The notes beneath the pieces are model-generated. The model worked only from the letters and a program-made list of their open reading frames with translations, did no database searches and was not told where the DNA came from. Below are positions 25,412-35,988 of a DNA stretch of 64,000 nucleotides, in pieces. Within the stretch, counting starts at the first letter, position 1. The number at the start of each line of letters is the position of its first letter. Source of the DNA: Bigelowiella natans CCMP2755 (Eukaryota; Cercozoa; Chlorarachniophyceae); NCBI GenBank assembly GCA_000320545.1, contig ADNK01000513.1:26206-90205 (forward strand), in the 5' to 3' direction. The position numbers and the translations under genes were made by a program.

Positions 25412-26349
25412 ATTAAGTGGTTAGAATCATATGGATAAAAAATTAAGATTCGTTCGTAGAAGTAAAAGTGTTACGAAGTCTAAGCATATTTTTCCATCAC
25501 CCGAAATTTGAAGCTCGTTCTGTATAGGATGCTTTCGAATTACTTTCGAATTACAATGAGTACTGATTCGCACAATAAATTTCTGATGTTCGATTATTTA
25601 CTAGCTAGATAAATCGAAGATGATTTGATAATTTATATGACAAATTTCTATGTGACAAAAATTACATCATGTGTAACGTCATGTGCAAAATGTAGTCATA
25701 ATGTAAAGTTTCTGCGGATTATAGGATAGCTCATGATGATCTATGACTAGTACGTGGATAGAGCTTAGACACAGCATTCAGGCTTGCAACAGCGGGCTCA
25801 AAGGATCAATTCCATACGCAGACATTGTGACGCCGGTCATTGCATGCATGGCATTGCTCACGCCATGAGACGGTAGGTGTAATGAGCTAATGTAGCTCTG
25901 AGCTGTGCAATGCAGCGGCTAGAGCGCTAATGCATGTGTTGATGTCATTGTCTAGCTAGCTAGTTGCGTCCGTTTGTTGATGTTGACTATACGATTTTTA
26001 TCATTGTGCATCATCAATCATATAGGACAAACTAGCATTGCGCTTGTGCGTGTGCTTGCTGCTTGCTTGAGAAAATCTCATTCTTTGAGTCAAGAAATAT
26101 CTACATCAGATGGGATTTATTCTGAATTAGATGTTAATATTTATTTACATGATAATGCAATCGCTAAGATAGTTCGTGACTTCTAGATTTTCGGTCTACG
26201 GCGCGTGAGCTTTATTATCATGCATAACGATTAAGGACGATGTTATATGTGTTCAGCCTATTAAAGTTTGCTTGCCCAAAATATACCACTTCACAAGCAT
26301 AGAGCAAATGCCAGAATGCTAGAAATCCACAAATTATTAGATAATTTCT
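25412..26349. other. Tail-to-tail spacer
   Basis: Spacer between the UBZ gene and an unrecognised minus-strand gene. It has GCATGC, CTAGCTAGCTAG and TGCATG clusters at about 25.74-26.0 kb and one dispersed repeat copy. No gene is supported. Confidence 0.5.
25866..25928 (+). repeat. Dispersed spacer repeat copy
   Basis: Reads TGAGACGGTAGGTGTAATGA and, further on, GCAATGCAGCGGCTAGAGCG. The middle segment found in other copies is missing. Confidence 0.6.
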
Positions 26350-26351
26350 AA

Positions 26352-27702
26352 TACAGACTATCCTTATCGCTCATCCCAGGAATCGATCTGGACGCAGGAA
26401 TAGGAACGATTACGATCTCATCGTTCGGGTCTTTCCTAAGAAAACGATACGCATGTCAGCAATACATATCGGGCTGTCAAAGCAAAACTTTGTATCCACA
26501 AGCTCTCTACTAAATCACTGCCTACCGGAGACACAATCCTATTCGGTGGAGCTCTGCTGCTTGTCTTTCTCCATGTACCTGATATTTTCAGTAAACAAAC
26601 AAATTTTTGATGGATCTCTTCGTGACACCCATACTCGTCTTCAGCAGATCGTACCTTTTTGTAAAAGAGAGTGTCTTGGTCTAGGTGCGTGAATCCGTGA
26701 TTCTTCCGCTCATTGAGGGCCTCATACTGATAATATAGGTATGTTTGTTCTTCTATCTATGCCCATTCTTCTAATCTTGCGAAGAGACTAAGCATTCTTT
26801 AATAAAGGACAAAGCTTTCATAGGAGAAGCAGTGGTGGCAGAAGTAAGAATAGCAGATACCTGGCCTAGAAATTTCCGAGTTCCTATTGTAAGTGACATC
26901 AACACATGCACGAAAGAAGTATGTGAGAAAAAGGTACAGATCGCCTTTGAGTGTCTAAACGTGTGTTATGCTATTATACATCATACCGAGATGACGCTGC
27001 TCTAGCTCCTCGAAGTACCTGCGCAGTAAAAAACAAGTTGGCCGTGTCTTGAAGATGTGCTGCAATAGGCACGAGTCACGCTGTTTACAACCGCGTGAGT
27101 GCGAATAAGTAAGTGCTGGGTATATCATATCCCTCTTTCATGTACGTATCTGCTTGTGCACACGTGATGCTGGTGGTTAATGATATCACTACCTTTCGAT
27201 GTCGGCAATGGTCCAATTTCGCCGCTCTCCTACAGAAATCATCCATTTTTGAGGAAAAGAGGTAGCAACCATCATCACAACGAATAGCTCATGCACTATG
27301 GTCGTTGGTCCTTCGATCATTGTCGTGTCGTTGCCACGCGTCTCCCAACGAAACCCCCACCCCTCTCTCGTTCTATGTTTCGAGGACAACCCATGAATAG
27401 CGCCATTTGCTTCGCAGACAGCACGTTGGTTGCATTCCCTGACTGAGAAATTTGGAAATAGAAAATAGGGCACGGAGCGTAATTGGTAATAGGACATTCC
27501 GAGGCATATGCACCGACTGCTATCACCATTTGTAGTCGCCATTATTATTATAATAATAATCATCATCATCATTATCATCCTTGGGAACTGCTGCTGTCAT
27601 GCTAAGAACCAACCAGTACCTGCTTCTTTCTACTCGAAGAGGTAGTAGGGCTTGAGTTTGGCCAAGGGTGCGTCGCTGTTGGCACAACAATAAATAGGCA
27701 GG

Positions 27703-27757
<55 letters not shown>

Positions 27758-29147
27758 GAGAGGGATGAAGAGAGTAAAACTAGCCGCATTAAAATGAAAA
27801 CTCCGAAGTGAATACATCCGAGATATTTTCAGCTGGACTCCCACGAAATACTAGCGTAACTGTGTCCATTTCTCAGCGAACAAGAAGTGATTCGATCGGC
27901 TGTCTATCCTAGGTGGTGCAATCATAATCGCAACAACCTAACATGGTCTTCGCGACGAATGTCAGTGGTTTCCTGCCTCCCTGCCGAACTTTCTGGCCCT
28001 AAAATGAGGTGCGAGGAAACACGATCACTCCCTCGTCGATGATACACGTGCATGAACATATATACTTTGAGAATATGAAAATGCTTTGTGCATGTGTTGT
28101 TAATTATGCGTGGTTTTCAACTGGTATGGACTGCCTAGCATAAGCGCACATAGGAGCAGCATGTCGTTTATATCCACACCCGCATATTGACTGACATATT
28201 GTTTTGATGAGGGAATTGACGACCTCGTAGCTGACAATCTTGCCTCCCTTTCTGATGTAGAAATGTGGTTCCAGGTTTGGGCGCATCACAAGTCCAAACG
28301 GGCCAAAAAACTCGTCCTGGCCGTGCAATTTGGACCAATGTGGACAGAAGAAAGGAAGAAATCAGCTATCATAGAAGTACAGATCTTCACACACCGTGGA
28401 ATTCATCATGCATGTCATAAGTTGTCCTCTTACTTTTTCTTCTTTTTTCTTCTTCCTGTATTATTACTACTACTACCACTATTACTACTACTACTGATAC
28501 TGATACATATCATCCTTCTCTCCACCTTATGCCCAACACGTTTCTCCCGGTCTAGATACTGTTTCACTTGTTTTCCTGACAATTCCGGTGAGGGAGGGGG
28601 AAAACCAAAGATGGTTGAAAAAAAATGATCCAAAGTGTTGATTCCCCCTCTTTAATTGCACCAGCAGCATAAGTTTACAATGACGACGACGACGACAGAC
28701 TGGGGGGGGCATTCTAAAACATTTGTTATCGTTTGTAATAGAAATTCTCCTCCTCAATTTTTTGGTATTAATGCTGTTTCACCCGCGAAGATGAATGTGG
28801 CGTGGGATGTGAGCGGAGGTCCATACACCAAGCGAAATGGCCTGGTAGTATTAGCAGGATAAGATAGCTTATGATGTGTTCGTCGTGTTTTCAAAGCCAT
28901 TGTGCATCATATTATGATGATGATGACAATGAAAATAATGATGATGATGATGATGATACCTCTTTTCTTCTTCAACATCGATATCCTCCACCAGACATGT
29001 TTCTCCATTCTGGTCGGCAACGCGAAATAACATCAACAACCGCAGGATCGAGAGGAGGAGGAAGAAGAGGAGAGAAGTCACAGATTTGAGCCTTATATTT
29101 ACTACCTTGTAGGCAAACCAATCCGGGATGAAATTCTTCAGAGCTCT
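26352..29147 (-). CDS. Unrecognised intron-rich gene (several phase-consistent exons)
   Basis: Five consecutive exons join in phase: 29147-29106 (RALKNFIPDWFAYK), 29009-28960 (NGETCLVEDIDVEEEK), 28841-28783 (FRLVYGPPLTSHATFIFA), 28575-28526 (KQVKQYLDREKRVGHK) and 28316 to about 28.19 kb (DEFFGPFGLVMRPNLEPHF, YIRKGGKIVSYEVV). Further open pieces on the same strand at about 27.45-27.2, 26.88-26.78 and 26.68-26.58 kb, and a closing piece at about 26.43-26.35 kb (DEIVIVPIPASRS), may belong to it, but their joins are not solved. No family is recognised. The mix of aromatic, Gly/Pro and charged residues suggests a globular soluble protein. The start lies above 29147 and is not identified. A (GA)n tract at 27708-27763 falls in an intron. 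Confidence 0.45.
27708..27763. repeat. (GA)n microsatellite
   Basis: Long GA run with two G interruptions. Confidence 0.95.
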
Positions 29148-29324
29148 CTGAACAGTTAGAAATACCACAAATAAGTATCTAAGTGATGATAGCAGAAATC
29201 CAAGACAAACTAAACAATCCTCTTCATTCTGTGATGATGACGATGATGATGATAGTGGTGTTCCACCTTTGACTGATAATCCTTATGCTTGGCTAAGGAC
29301 GTGCATGGAAAGAATGGTGAATAC

Positions 29325-29332
<8 letters not shown>

Positions 29333-29394
<62 letters not shown>
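29333..29394. repeat. Compound (AT)n(AG)n microsatellite
   Basis: AT run directly followed by an AG run. Confidence 0.95.
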
Positions 29395-29397
<3 letters not shown>

Positions 29398-30601
29398 AAA
29401 GCTCAGCGAGCATATTTCGGTTTTTGGTTTTAAGTGGAAGCAAGTCTCGAGAGTATTGAAATGCTCATTTGATACACAATAGAGAATGAAATATCTCTGC
29501 AAGCACGTTCTAAATTTGGTCACAAAAGAATTAAACGAAACATAATCTTAATAATTGTTGGTGTATTTTTTTGGAGGTTTTCCACTTATATTTTTCTCTG
29601 TAATAAAATATTATCTCGCAAAAAAAACCCACGCAGTGTGGCACAACTACTTTCGCTTATCGCTATTTGAGTGGCCGTTCCGCATATATCTGTCATTAAA
29701 TCATGGAACATGATCGAATACTAAATATACAATAATACGCTTTAAATTGCATTCAAAACATTTCAACCAATGGCTCATAAACTTACTATAAATCGAGTGA
29801 TTTTCGTGAATGTACTATTTTGTGATAATCAGGAAAGGATACAACCCTTGAAGCTGTCTTCAGGGTTTGCCGGACAATTTAGGACCTGAGCGATGTGGTG
29901 GGGTGGGGGTGGGGATTTAATGATGATGATGAGGGCATGGGAGGAGGCTAAATAATGATGATTGCCCTCAACCATCTCCCCTTTCAATGAATGACCTTCA
30001 CAACATGTCTGGGATTATCAGAGAGGCACAAGAAAACATGGCACTCCAGCTCGTGGGGTCTACTTGAAGGCGGCGCCCTGACGATGTCATAAATTAAATA
30101 ATGATAATATGTTGAATATATCAAATGATGACTTCCTTAATGACGAATTCATCAAACCTCCACTTGCATGCACTCTCTTTATGCCACACCCACCATTCAT
30201 ACACAAGGGCATGTAAAACACTCGACACATTCACAGGCCTACAGGCCCGAGCACACGGAAAAGGAAGTATATTGCGTACTGTCTGTGCTTGGACTGGCAA
30301 GAATTGCCCATCCCGTAGCCTCCTCTCTTCCAACTTTGCGACTATCGCCGCAAATGCAGCCGACGCCTCTGTTGGTGGCTGATGTGTAGGCGCCAGAACC
30401 GTGCCACCACCTACGCCAGCCTAACAACGCGGTGCTCGCCGGTGGGTGCAAGGAGCAGGTTCTCACGACGACTCTCTCCGTTTCAATTATGATCTACGAC
30501 AACTATATTTGCAAGTCTCTTCAGGTAATTTGCATGTGGTACGGGTGTTTAGTTGAATGATCCGACGACGACGCTGCTTGGATTCTTTTTATTTTGGGGG
30601 T

Positions 30602-30708
<107 letters not shown>

Positions 30709-30914
30709 TCCCAAGAGAGTACATTCTACGTCGCAAACACATTCACACAAACACATGCACACACAGGCACAGACTTACGAAATTTCGTGGTAGATCTATT
30801 ATTATTGTTTCCTCAATATACACCAAAACTCCCTATAAATATTTGCCTAATTGAGAAAGCAGAGCACTCCGAGCAAAAACAACATCCTCGTACCTGCACG
30901 AGAAAGAAGGAATC

Positions 30915-31926
30915 ATGATGGAGCTGGAGGGTTCCATTCGGCTTCAGATCTTCGAGTTTCTCGATATTTCGAGCCTCAGTTGCGTTGCTAGCACATGTGG
31001 GGAGTTTCAAAGGTTTGTACGAGATAACCGACTCGAAGATATCGCAGCAGAAGTGCAGCTTCAGAAAAATCACTGGAACCGAATAGAAGCCGATCTGGGA
31101 AACGAAGGCTATCGCGACGGTTTAGATCAAGGTAATTTGCTCTTTGCGAGGAACGTATCGTTGTTTTCAGTTTCCCTCTTCGATGATATGTAAATTAGGT
31201 TACGAAAGTTCCTTGCAAGAAGGCTTCGACCGAGGTTATCGAGACGCAACTGTATCCAGCTTGGAAGAGGGATTTATTCGCGGGTGTCTCACGGGCGCTT
31301 CAATATATCTCGATAAAAATACCAAACACTGTGACCAGAAGACGTTGAAACGCCTGAGAACTTTCCTGGTCGCATTAGGTGGGGTACCAGAAGAAGAACG
31401 GAAATCTGGAATAGCAGGAGTCTCTGTCTCGTTACGACCGACAAGAAAAACTGGCAGAAGAAGGAGACAACAAAGAAAAATAAGTATTGAGAACACCGAA
31501 GATCCCACTCGCCAAGAAGCTAGCCTAGACGCTTCCACGAAATCATGTTGTACTGACTCAGGAACAGGCGGCTGTACCAATTCTTCACAAAACAATAATT
31601 GCAGGAAACCTACGTGCACAACTGCTGACAACAGTGGCAAGTATGAAACTAAAATAAATGGTAGCAGGAATAATAATACCATTAAGGTTACATGGGAAAG
31701 CTTGAAACATATATTTGAAAGTTTAAAGCTGAACCCAGAGTCAATCTCAGATATACAAAAGATTTTGCTTCGTGCGATAGAAAAAGCTCGTACGGCACCA
31801 ATAAAGTCCACCAGATCCCAAGGTAGCATCGACTCCTTTAATGAAGATTGTGAAGAAGGTCAATTTAGAAGTGCTGACAAAAAGGATGTTGAAAATGATT
31901 CTGATGACGAATATGATTTTATGTAA
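30915..31926 (+). CDS. F-box-like N-terminus fused to Yae1/Lto1-type repeat domain
   Basis: Two exons, 30915-31131 and 31199-31926, join in phase (Gly codon split G|GT), giving about 314 residues. Residues ~5-40 (LQIFEFLDISSLSCVASTC) resemble an F-box. Residues ~62-110 carry the Gly-rich helical repeat of the Yae1 N-terminal domain (EGYRDGLDQGYE, LQEGFDRGYRD, LEEGFIRGCLTGAS). Yae1 and Lto1 form an adaptor that brings the cytosolic Fe-S machinery to ABCE1/Rli1. An F-box would tie the protein to an SCF ubiquitin ligase. The rest is basic then acidic (TRKTGRRRRQQRK, ending DDEYDFM) and lacks the C-terminal Trp that recruits the targeting complex in Lto1. The second ATG at 30918 is an equally possible start. 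Confidence 0.62.
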
Positions 31927-32290
31927 TGAATGTATATCATTTAATCTTAATGAAGCTAACATTTGTTAAATGTAAATTTACATCTATTTTGCACACCGCG
32001 AGGTATGTATTCGGGGCATGAAATTTACCTATCTATCGTACTATAACGTGGCACGCTATAACAACATGTAATGGAAAGAAGATTGTTTCGATATAAAATA
32101 TCCTGCGCTACCAATTGCATGTTCATAATTATGTCGCGTTGCCTCATCATTGCCGTGTGTGTGCTGCTTGTACTGTGTCGTTTAATGTACGTGTGAGATT
32201 ACGTTTGTTATAATGTACATGCTGCATGCGCTGCCCCTAGATTGGCTGTGTCTAGCATGTCTGCTAGCAGACATTTGTGCATGCGTACGG

Positions 32291-32381
32291 GTGAGTCATA
32301 GACGGGTGTAATATGGTTGATTTAAAATTGAACAATTATCATCCTAATGTAGCTATATGCAACGCGGCGACTAGAGCGCTT
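32291..32381 (+). repeat. Dispersed spacer repeat copy
   Basis: Contains GACGGGTGTAATATGGTTGA, ATCATCCTAATGTAGCTAT and GCGGCGACTAGAGCGCTTA in the family order. Confidence 0.65.
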
Positions 32382-32546
32382 AAATTATACACATCATATC
32401 TTGAGATATCTAGATATGTGTGATTATATAATTACCTAGTTATCTTCATTCTCCTTTACACGCACCTCGCATTACATGACAATACGACAGCATGTCTAGA
32501 TGTGTGCGGTGCGCTTGTCATCGTTAGATTGTATCATCGCACACAT

Positions 32547-32606
32547 GTAAGATGGATGTAATTAATCAATTAAATTTGTTCAATGGTCATCCTTATATAG
32601 TAGCAC
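32547..32606 (+). repeat. Dispersed spacer repeat copy, shortened
   Basis: Contains AAGATGGATGTAATTAATCA and GTTCAATGGTCATCCTTATA in the family order. The right end is not recognisable. Confidence 0.6.
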
Positions 32607-33065
32607 ATGTGGCACATATCTAGATGTGTGTCATCATATGTGGGTGCGTATAATTTTAGAAGTGTGCGCGTGCGCGCCTGTGTGTGTATGTACCCGACAC
32701 ATAGTTGTGCTTATTTTACCATGTTTGTGTTTCATACGATGCCATCTCAAGTGAGTCTTCACACGTCTAGCTATCTCTAGATCTGCCAGCATCTAGCTTC
32801 GAATAGCGACATGCAGCGTTTTGGCCATGGAGCACACTAGCACATGCTAGCATGTTCAAAATAATCAAACCTCCCTCAAGTGTCATAGACATTATGCTAT
32901 ACCCTTGACTGCGAGTAATATAACAACAACGCACCATGTGCATAAATAATATAGCTTCTTGCATTATAGACAATCAAAATAAACTTCTCAATTTCTTTTT
33001 ACGCGTGATGAGTTGTCTTAATAAATTGATGCAAAGCTTGCGACCGCTTGCATATTTTTGAATCA

Positions 33066-33686
33066 TCACTTACTATCAGCATCTTTTCCAGGATGGATTG
33101 CCCTTTTCCTTGTTGGCGAAAATTCCCCTAGCTTGTGTCCAATCTGATGCGAGCAACCATGAGCAAAACCATCGACTACACAGAAAGTTTCGTACCATGT
33201 CCTCTGTGATTGTGATGGGCTTGTAATCCTTCCCGTTGTGAATTTCGAATCTCAATCCAACGAACTCAGGGATAATTGTGCTCCGTCTGATTTATGTGCG
33301 TTAGTAGCGAACGGTACAAATTCTCAAAAGTATTTACCGTGATTGTGTTCTTATTGCATCCTTTTGTATCACAGCCTTTCCAGCTCTCCGCAACGCTGAT
33401 TTTCACAAAAAGATTAATATTGTTTTCATAGCAATGCGCACAAAGTTCACCTTGGAGATCTTCTTGCGCCTTCCTCGCCGCATAGAGAAGGTCAATCTCA
33501 AAGTATGGTCCTTTCCAAGCCGAGCGGCTTCCAAAGAAACTGCGATTCAAAAATAATTTAGGGGATTCCTTGCAAGTTCATACATAAGTAGAGCGTTAAA
33601 TATGACCGCAATGAACGGAGTTGCGCTGTCGACGGAGCCCGCGCTCTCTTGGTAAGCGTTGGTACGACAGAGAGCAGAGACGCCAT
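33066..33686 (-). CDS. Mitochondrial small ribosomal subunit protein uS19
   Basis: Five exons in phase: 33686-33607, 33539-33451, 33395-33338, 33286-33196 and 33143-33066, giving 131 residues. An N-terminal presequence rich in Ser/Arg/Leu ([19 protein letters not shown]) marks mitochondrial import. The S19 body is unmistakable: [49 protein letters not shown] and [14 protein letters not shown]. The protein sits in the head of the small mitoribosomal subunit. In many protists and plants rps19 remains in mitochondrial DNA, so this is a nuclear-transferred copy with a presequence and four introns. Only 377 bp separate its ATG from that of the coiled-coil gene on the other strand. Confidence 0.93.
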
Positions 33687-34063
33687 CGCGGCCTTCTGCT
33701 GCAGGTTGTGTGGAAGTTGTGATGGTTATACTTTCGATGTGCGTGTCTCAATTAGCAAAAACCCTACATTTTATGACAATTCAATACTCAACCTGTAATC
33801 CCCGGTGGGTGAAAACTCAATGATACTCCTCGCTTTTGCTTGTCGCAGAACCAAATCCTACTGTGATCCTTCCAGCGTCGGTTTCGAGACTCGATGAAAC
33901 GCAACTCTCTGCTGTGTCGTCGTACTCCTCTCCTCTGCTCCGAGGCGCACAAAACCCTTCGCCACCTCCCCGGCCCTTTCTATAGAGGGAAATAAATAAG
34001 GGAGGGGGTGGTTCGTGCAGAAGAAGCAAGCATAGCTGCTGCTGGGGGGGACGGGATTCTTAG
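33687..34063. promoter_or_regulatory. Short divergent promoter region, uS19m / coiled-coil gene
   Basis: 377 bp between two opposed start codons, so the two genes very likely share a bidirectional promoter. A minus-strand open frame at 34029-33817 lies inside but has no family features. Confidence 0.55.
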
Positions 34064-35650
34064 ATGAGTTCCAAGGAGAAAGTGAGCATTTCGAATTTGC
34101 ACGGAACGAAAATGGAAACTAACTATTAATGTGCCCTGTAGTATTTCAAAGCATTTAACGATACTGAAGAATACCTAAGACAACTGGACCTGGTCAGTAT
34201 CGTTTCTTCCCTGATTGAAATATTGGTTAAGAGAAATGAATCCATGGTGTAGGAATTTCGTGAGGAAAAAGCAGCAATTAAAGCTGAATATGACGAGAAT
34301 CGAAAGTCTGCAGCGAAGAAGAAGGTCATAACTCTTTTGAACGCAATACCTCCCACTATTTACAAGGATTTTTTATTGCAATTGTAGAACATGTTGAGAG
34401 GTCGTGCGAATCGGCAAACTTTTCATATTGGGGGCTTTCCGGACGACAGGGAAGTCCCTCGCAGAGGATCAAAGCGAAGTGGACAAAAGCCGCCAGCAGC
34501 AGTGCCAACGTCATCATTCCCGGAACTCAATACAAACTTTCGCTCGCCAAGTAGGCGAGGGGCTGGAACTGTTGCAACTCGACCTGCAGGGGAAATCAAT
34601 ACAGCAGAGCCAGCTCGCGGATCGATTAAAAACGTGGTGAAATCCATGCAAAATTCCTCTCGAATGGACTTTCTAGAACAGGTGAATACCCGTACTGAAA
34701 TTGCAACAAGTAGGTTGCATAAAAGACTTAGTATGCTCGAAAGAATGGTTCAAGAGCAACAGCAGGTTTTGCTAAGGCACGAGAGTCACCAAGCTCAGAT
34801 GTCTTCAAAGATGGGGAAGAAGAATCGACCAGCCTCTACTCCGGGCGTCCAAAAGTTGATAACTGAACGTTTTGGATCTATAGAGCAGGAGTTAAGAAGT
34901 GAACAGGCAAGAAGAACTTATATGTTTCAAAATATTTCATCAGAAGTTGCGGCAACAGTAAAGGGTATGCAACAGACCATTTTGGCAGCGAGTGATGCTC
35001 AGCGCCAAACTGATCTGAAACTACAGGCTCTTGTGTCCTCCATTGCAAAGGTAGACTCTTCTCGAGAGAGTATGGACAAGAGAATGGAAAGTCGCGACAA
35101 ACACTGGCAGGATCAGCTGGAAGAGCTTCGATCAGAGATGGTTGACAAGATAAAAATGGTAGCGAAGACTCTGAAAAATGTTCTTGCCGAAAATGACTCC
35201 TTAAGAGAACAATGCGCTTCTCAACGCCGGAAGATTTCACGTCTTGAAGGAAAGTTGGGAACCATTCAGGGTAACGTCAGTAGATCTTCGAAGAAACCTC
35301 ACACTTTAACCAAAGACGAACAAGACCGTGAGATACGGCGCATTCAAAGGCGACACGAACATCGGCAGAGGCATTCAGGAATGGGAGAACAGCAAAGAGA
35401 ACAGCAAAGATATGATGAGAATAGACGCCACAGACGAGAGGAGGGTGGCGAACGAGCAGGGCTTAATGGACCCGTTAGACAAGTGCAGCAGCAGTATCAC
35501 AACCCATCAAGGGGGAAGCAATTCTTCGTGGAGCCGTTGAAACCGAAGCACCCCGATCGTTTGACAAGAGATCTGAAGCCTAGCCATGATGATGGTAACA
35601 GCGCTTTCAAGAGCAAGGTAGACCTCCCTAGTGATAATGTTATACTTTAA
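34064..35650 (+). CDS. Coiled-coil protein (unassigned), probably N-terminal part of the following RCC1 gene
   Basis: Four exons in phase: 34064-34081, 34142-34192, 34253-34324 and 34388-35650. An in-frame TAG at 34250 is removed with the 60-nt intron ending at 34252. The N-terminus is helical (FNDTEEYLRQLDL, FREEKAAIKAEYDENRK). A Pro/Ser-rich stretch follows, then a long coiled coil (RTEIATSRLHKRLSMLERM to SLREQCASQRRKISRLEGKL) and a basic, Gln/Arg/His-rich tail. No domain is recognised. If translation stops at 35650 this is a separate protein of about 465 residues. A donor at about 35618 (AAG|GTAGAC) can instead splice in phase to the acceptor before about 35989, joining it to the acidic-repeat/RCC1 frame. 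The strict strand alternation of the region favours one gene. Confidence 0.6.
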
Positions 35651-35988
35651 AGTAGAAAAGGGCCATCTATTTTTGTTTTTGCTTTGCATTGGTGTTACGC
35701 GGTCAAGCCGACATCCTGACACTGAAACCGATTTTTGTCTTGTTGAAACGTCCTCAGCCCTATGTAGCCGACCGCGACAATGAGATCCTTGCACCTACAT
35801 ACAGCCGTAAACATCCTGAGGTAGTACATGGTTATATTTAAAAATGTTCTAATGTCAATGAATAGATGTGGAACTGCATATTTACCAAAAATCACGTGGG
35901 CGGAACAAATGCCTGATGTTTTCACACATGCACGTGCGTGTGTTATGTACTTTAAGAAAGACATTGGTGTCTGTGCACGTGTTTTAGG

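Larger units (their letters stand above)
31927..33065. other. Tail-to-tail spacer, CTAG/GCATGC-rich, two repeat copies
   Basis: Spacer between the F-box/Yae1-like gene and uS19m. It is rich in TCTAGA, CTAGCATG, GTGTGCG and CACATG motifs. No gene is supported. Confidence 0.55.

Noticed and set aside
34241-34258. In-frame TAG in the coiled-coil gene, suggesting stop-codon reassignment
   Set aside because: A 60-nt intron from GTCAGT (34193) to TAG (34252) removes it in phase. Other genes end normally at TAG, TAA and TGA.
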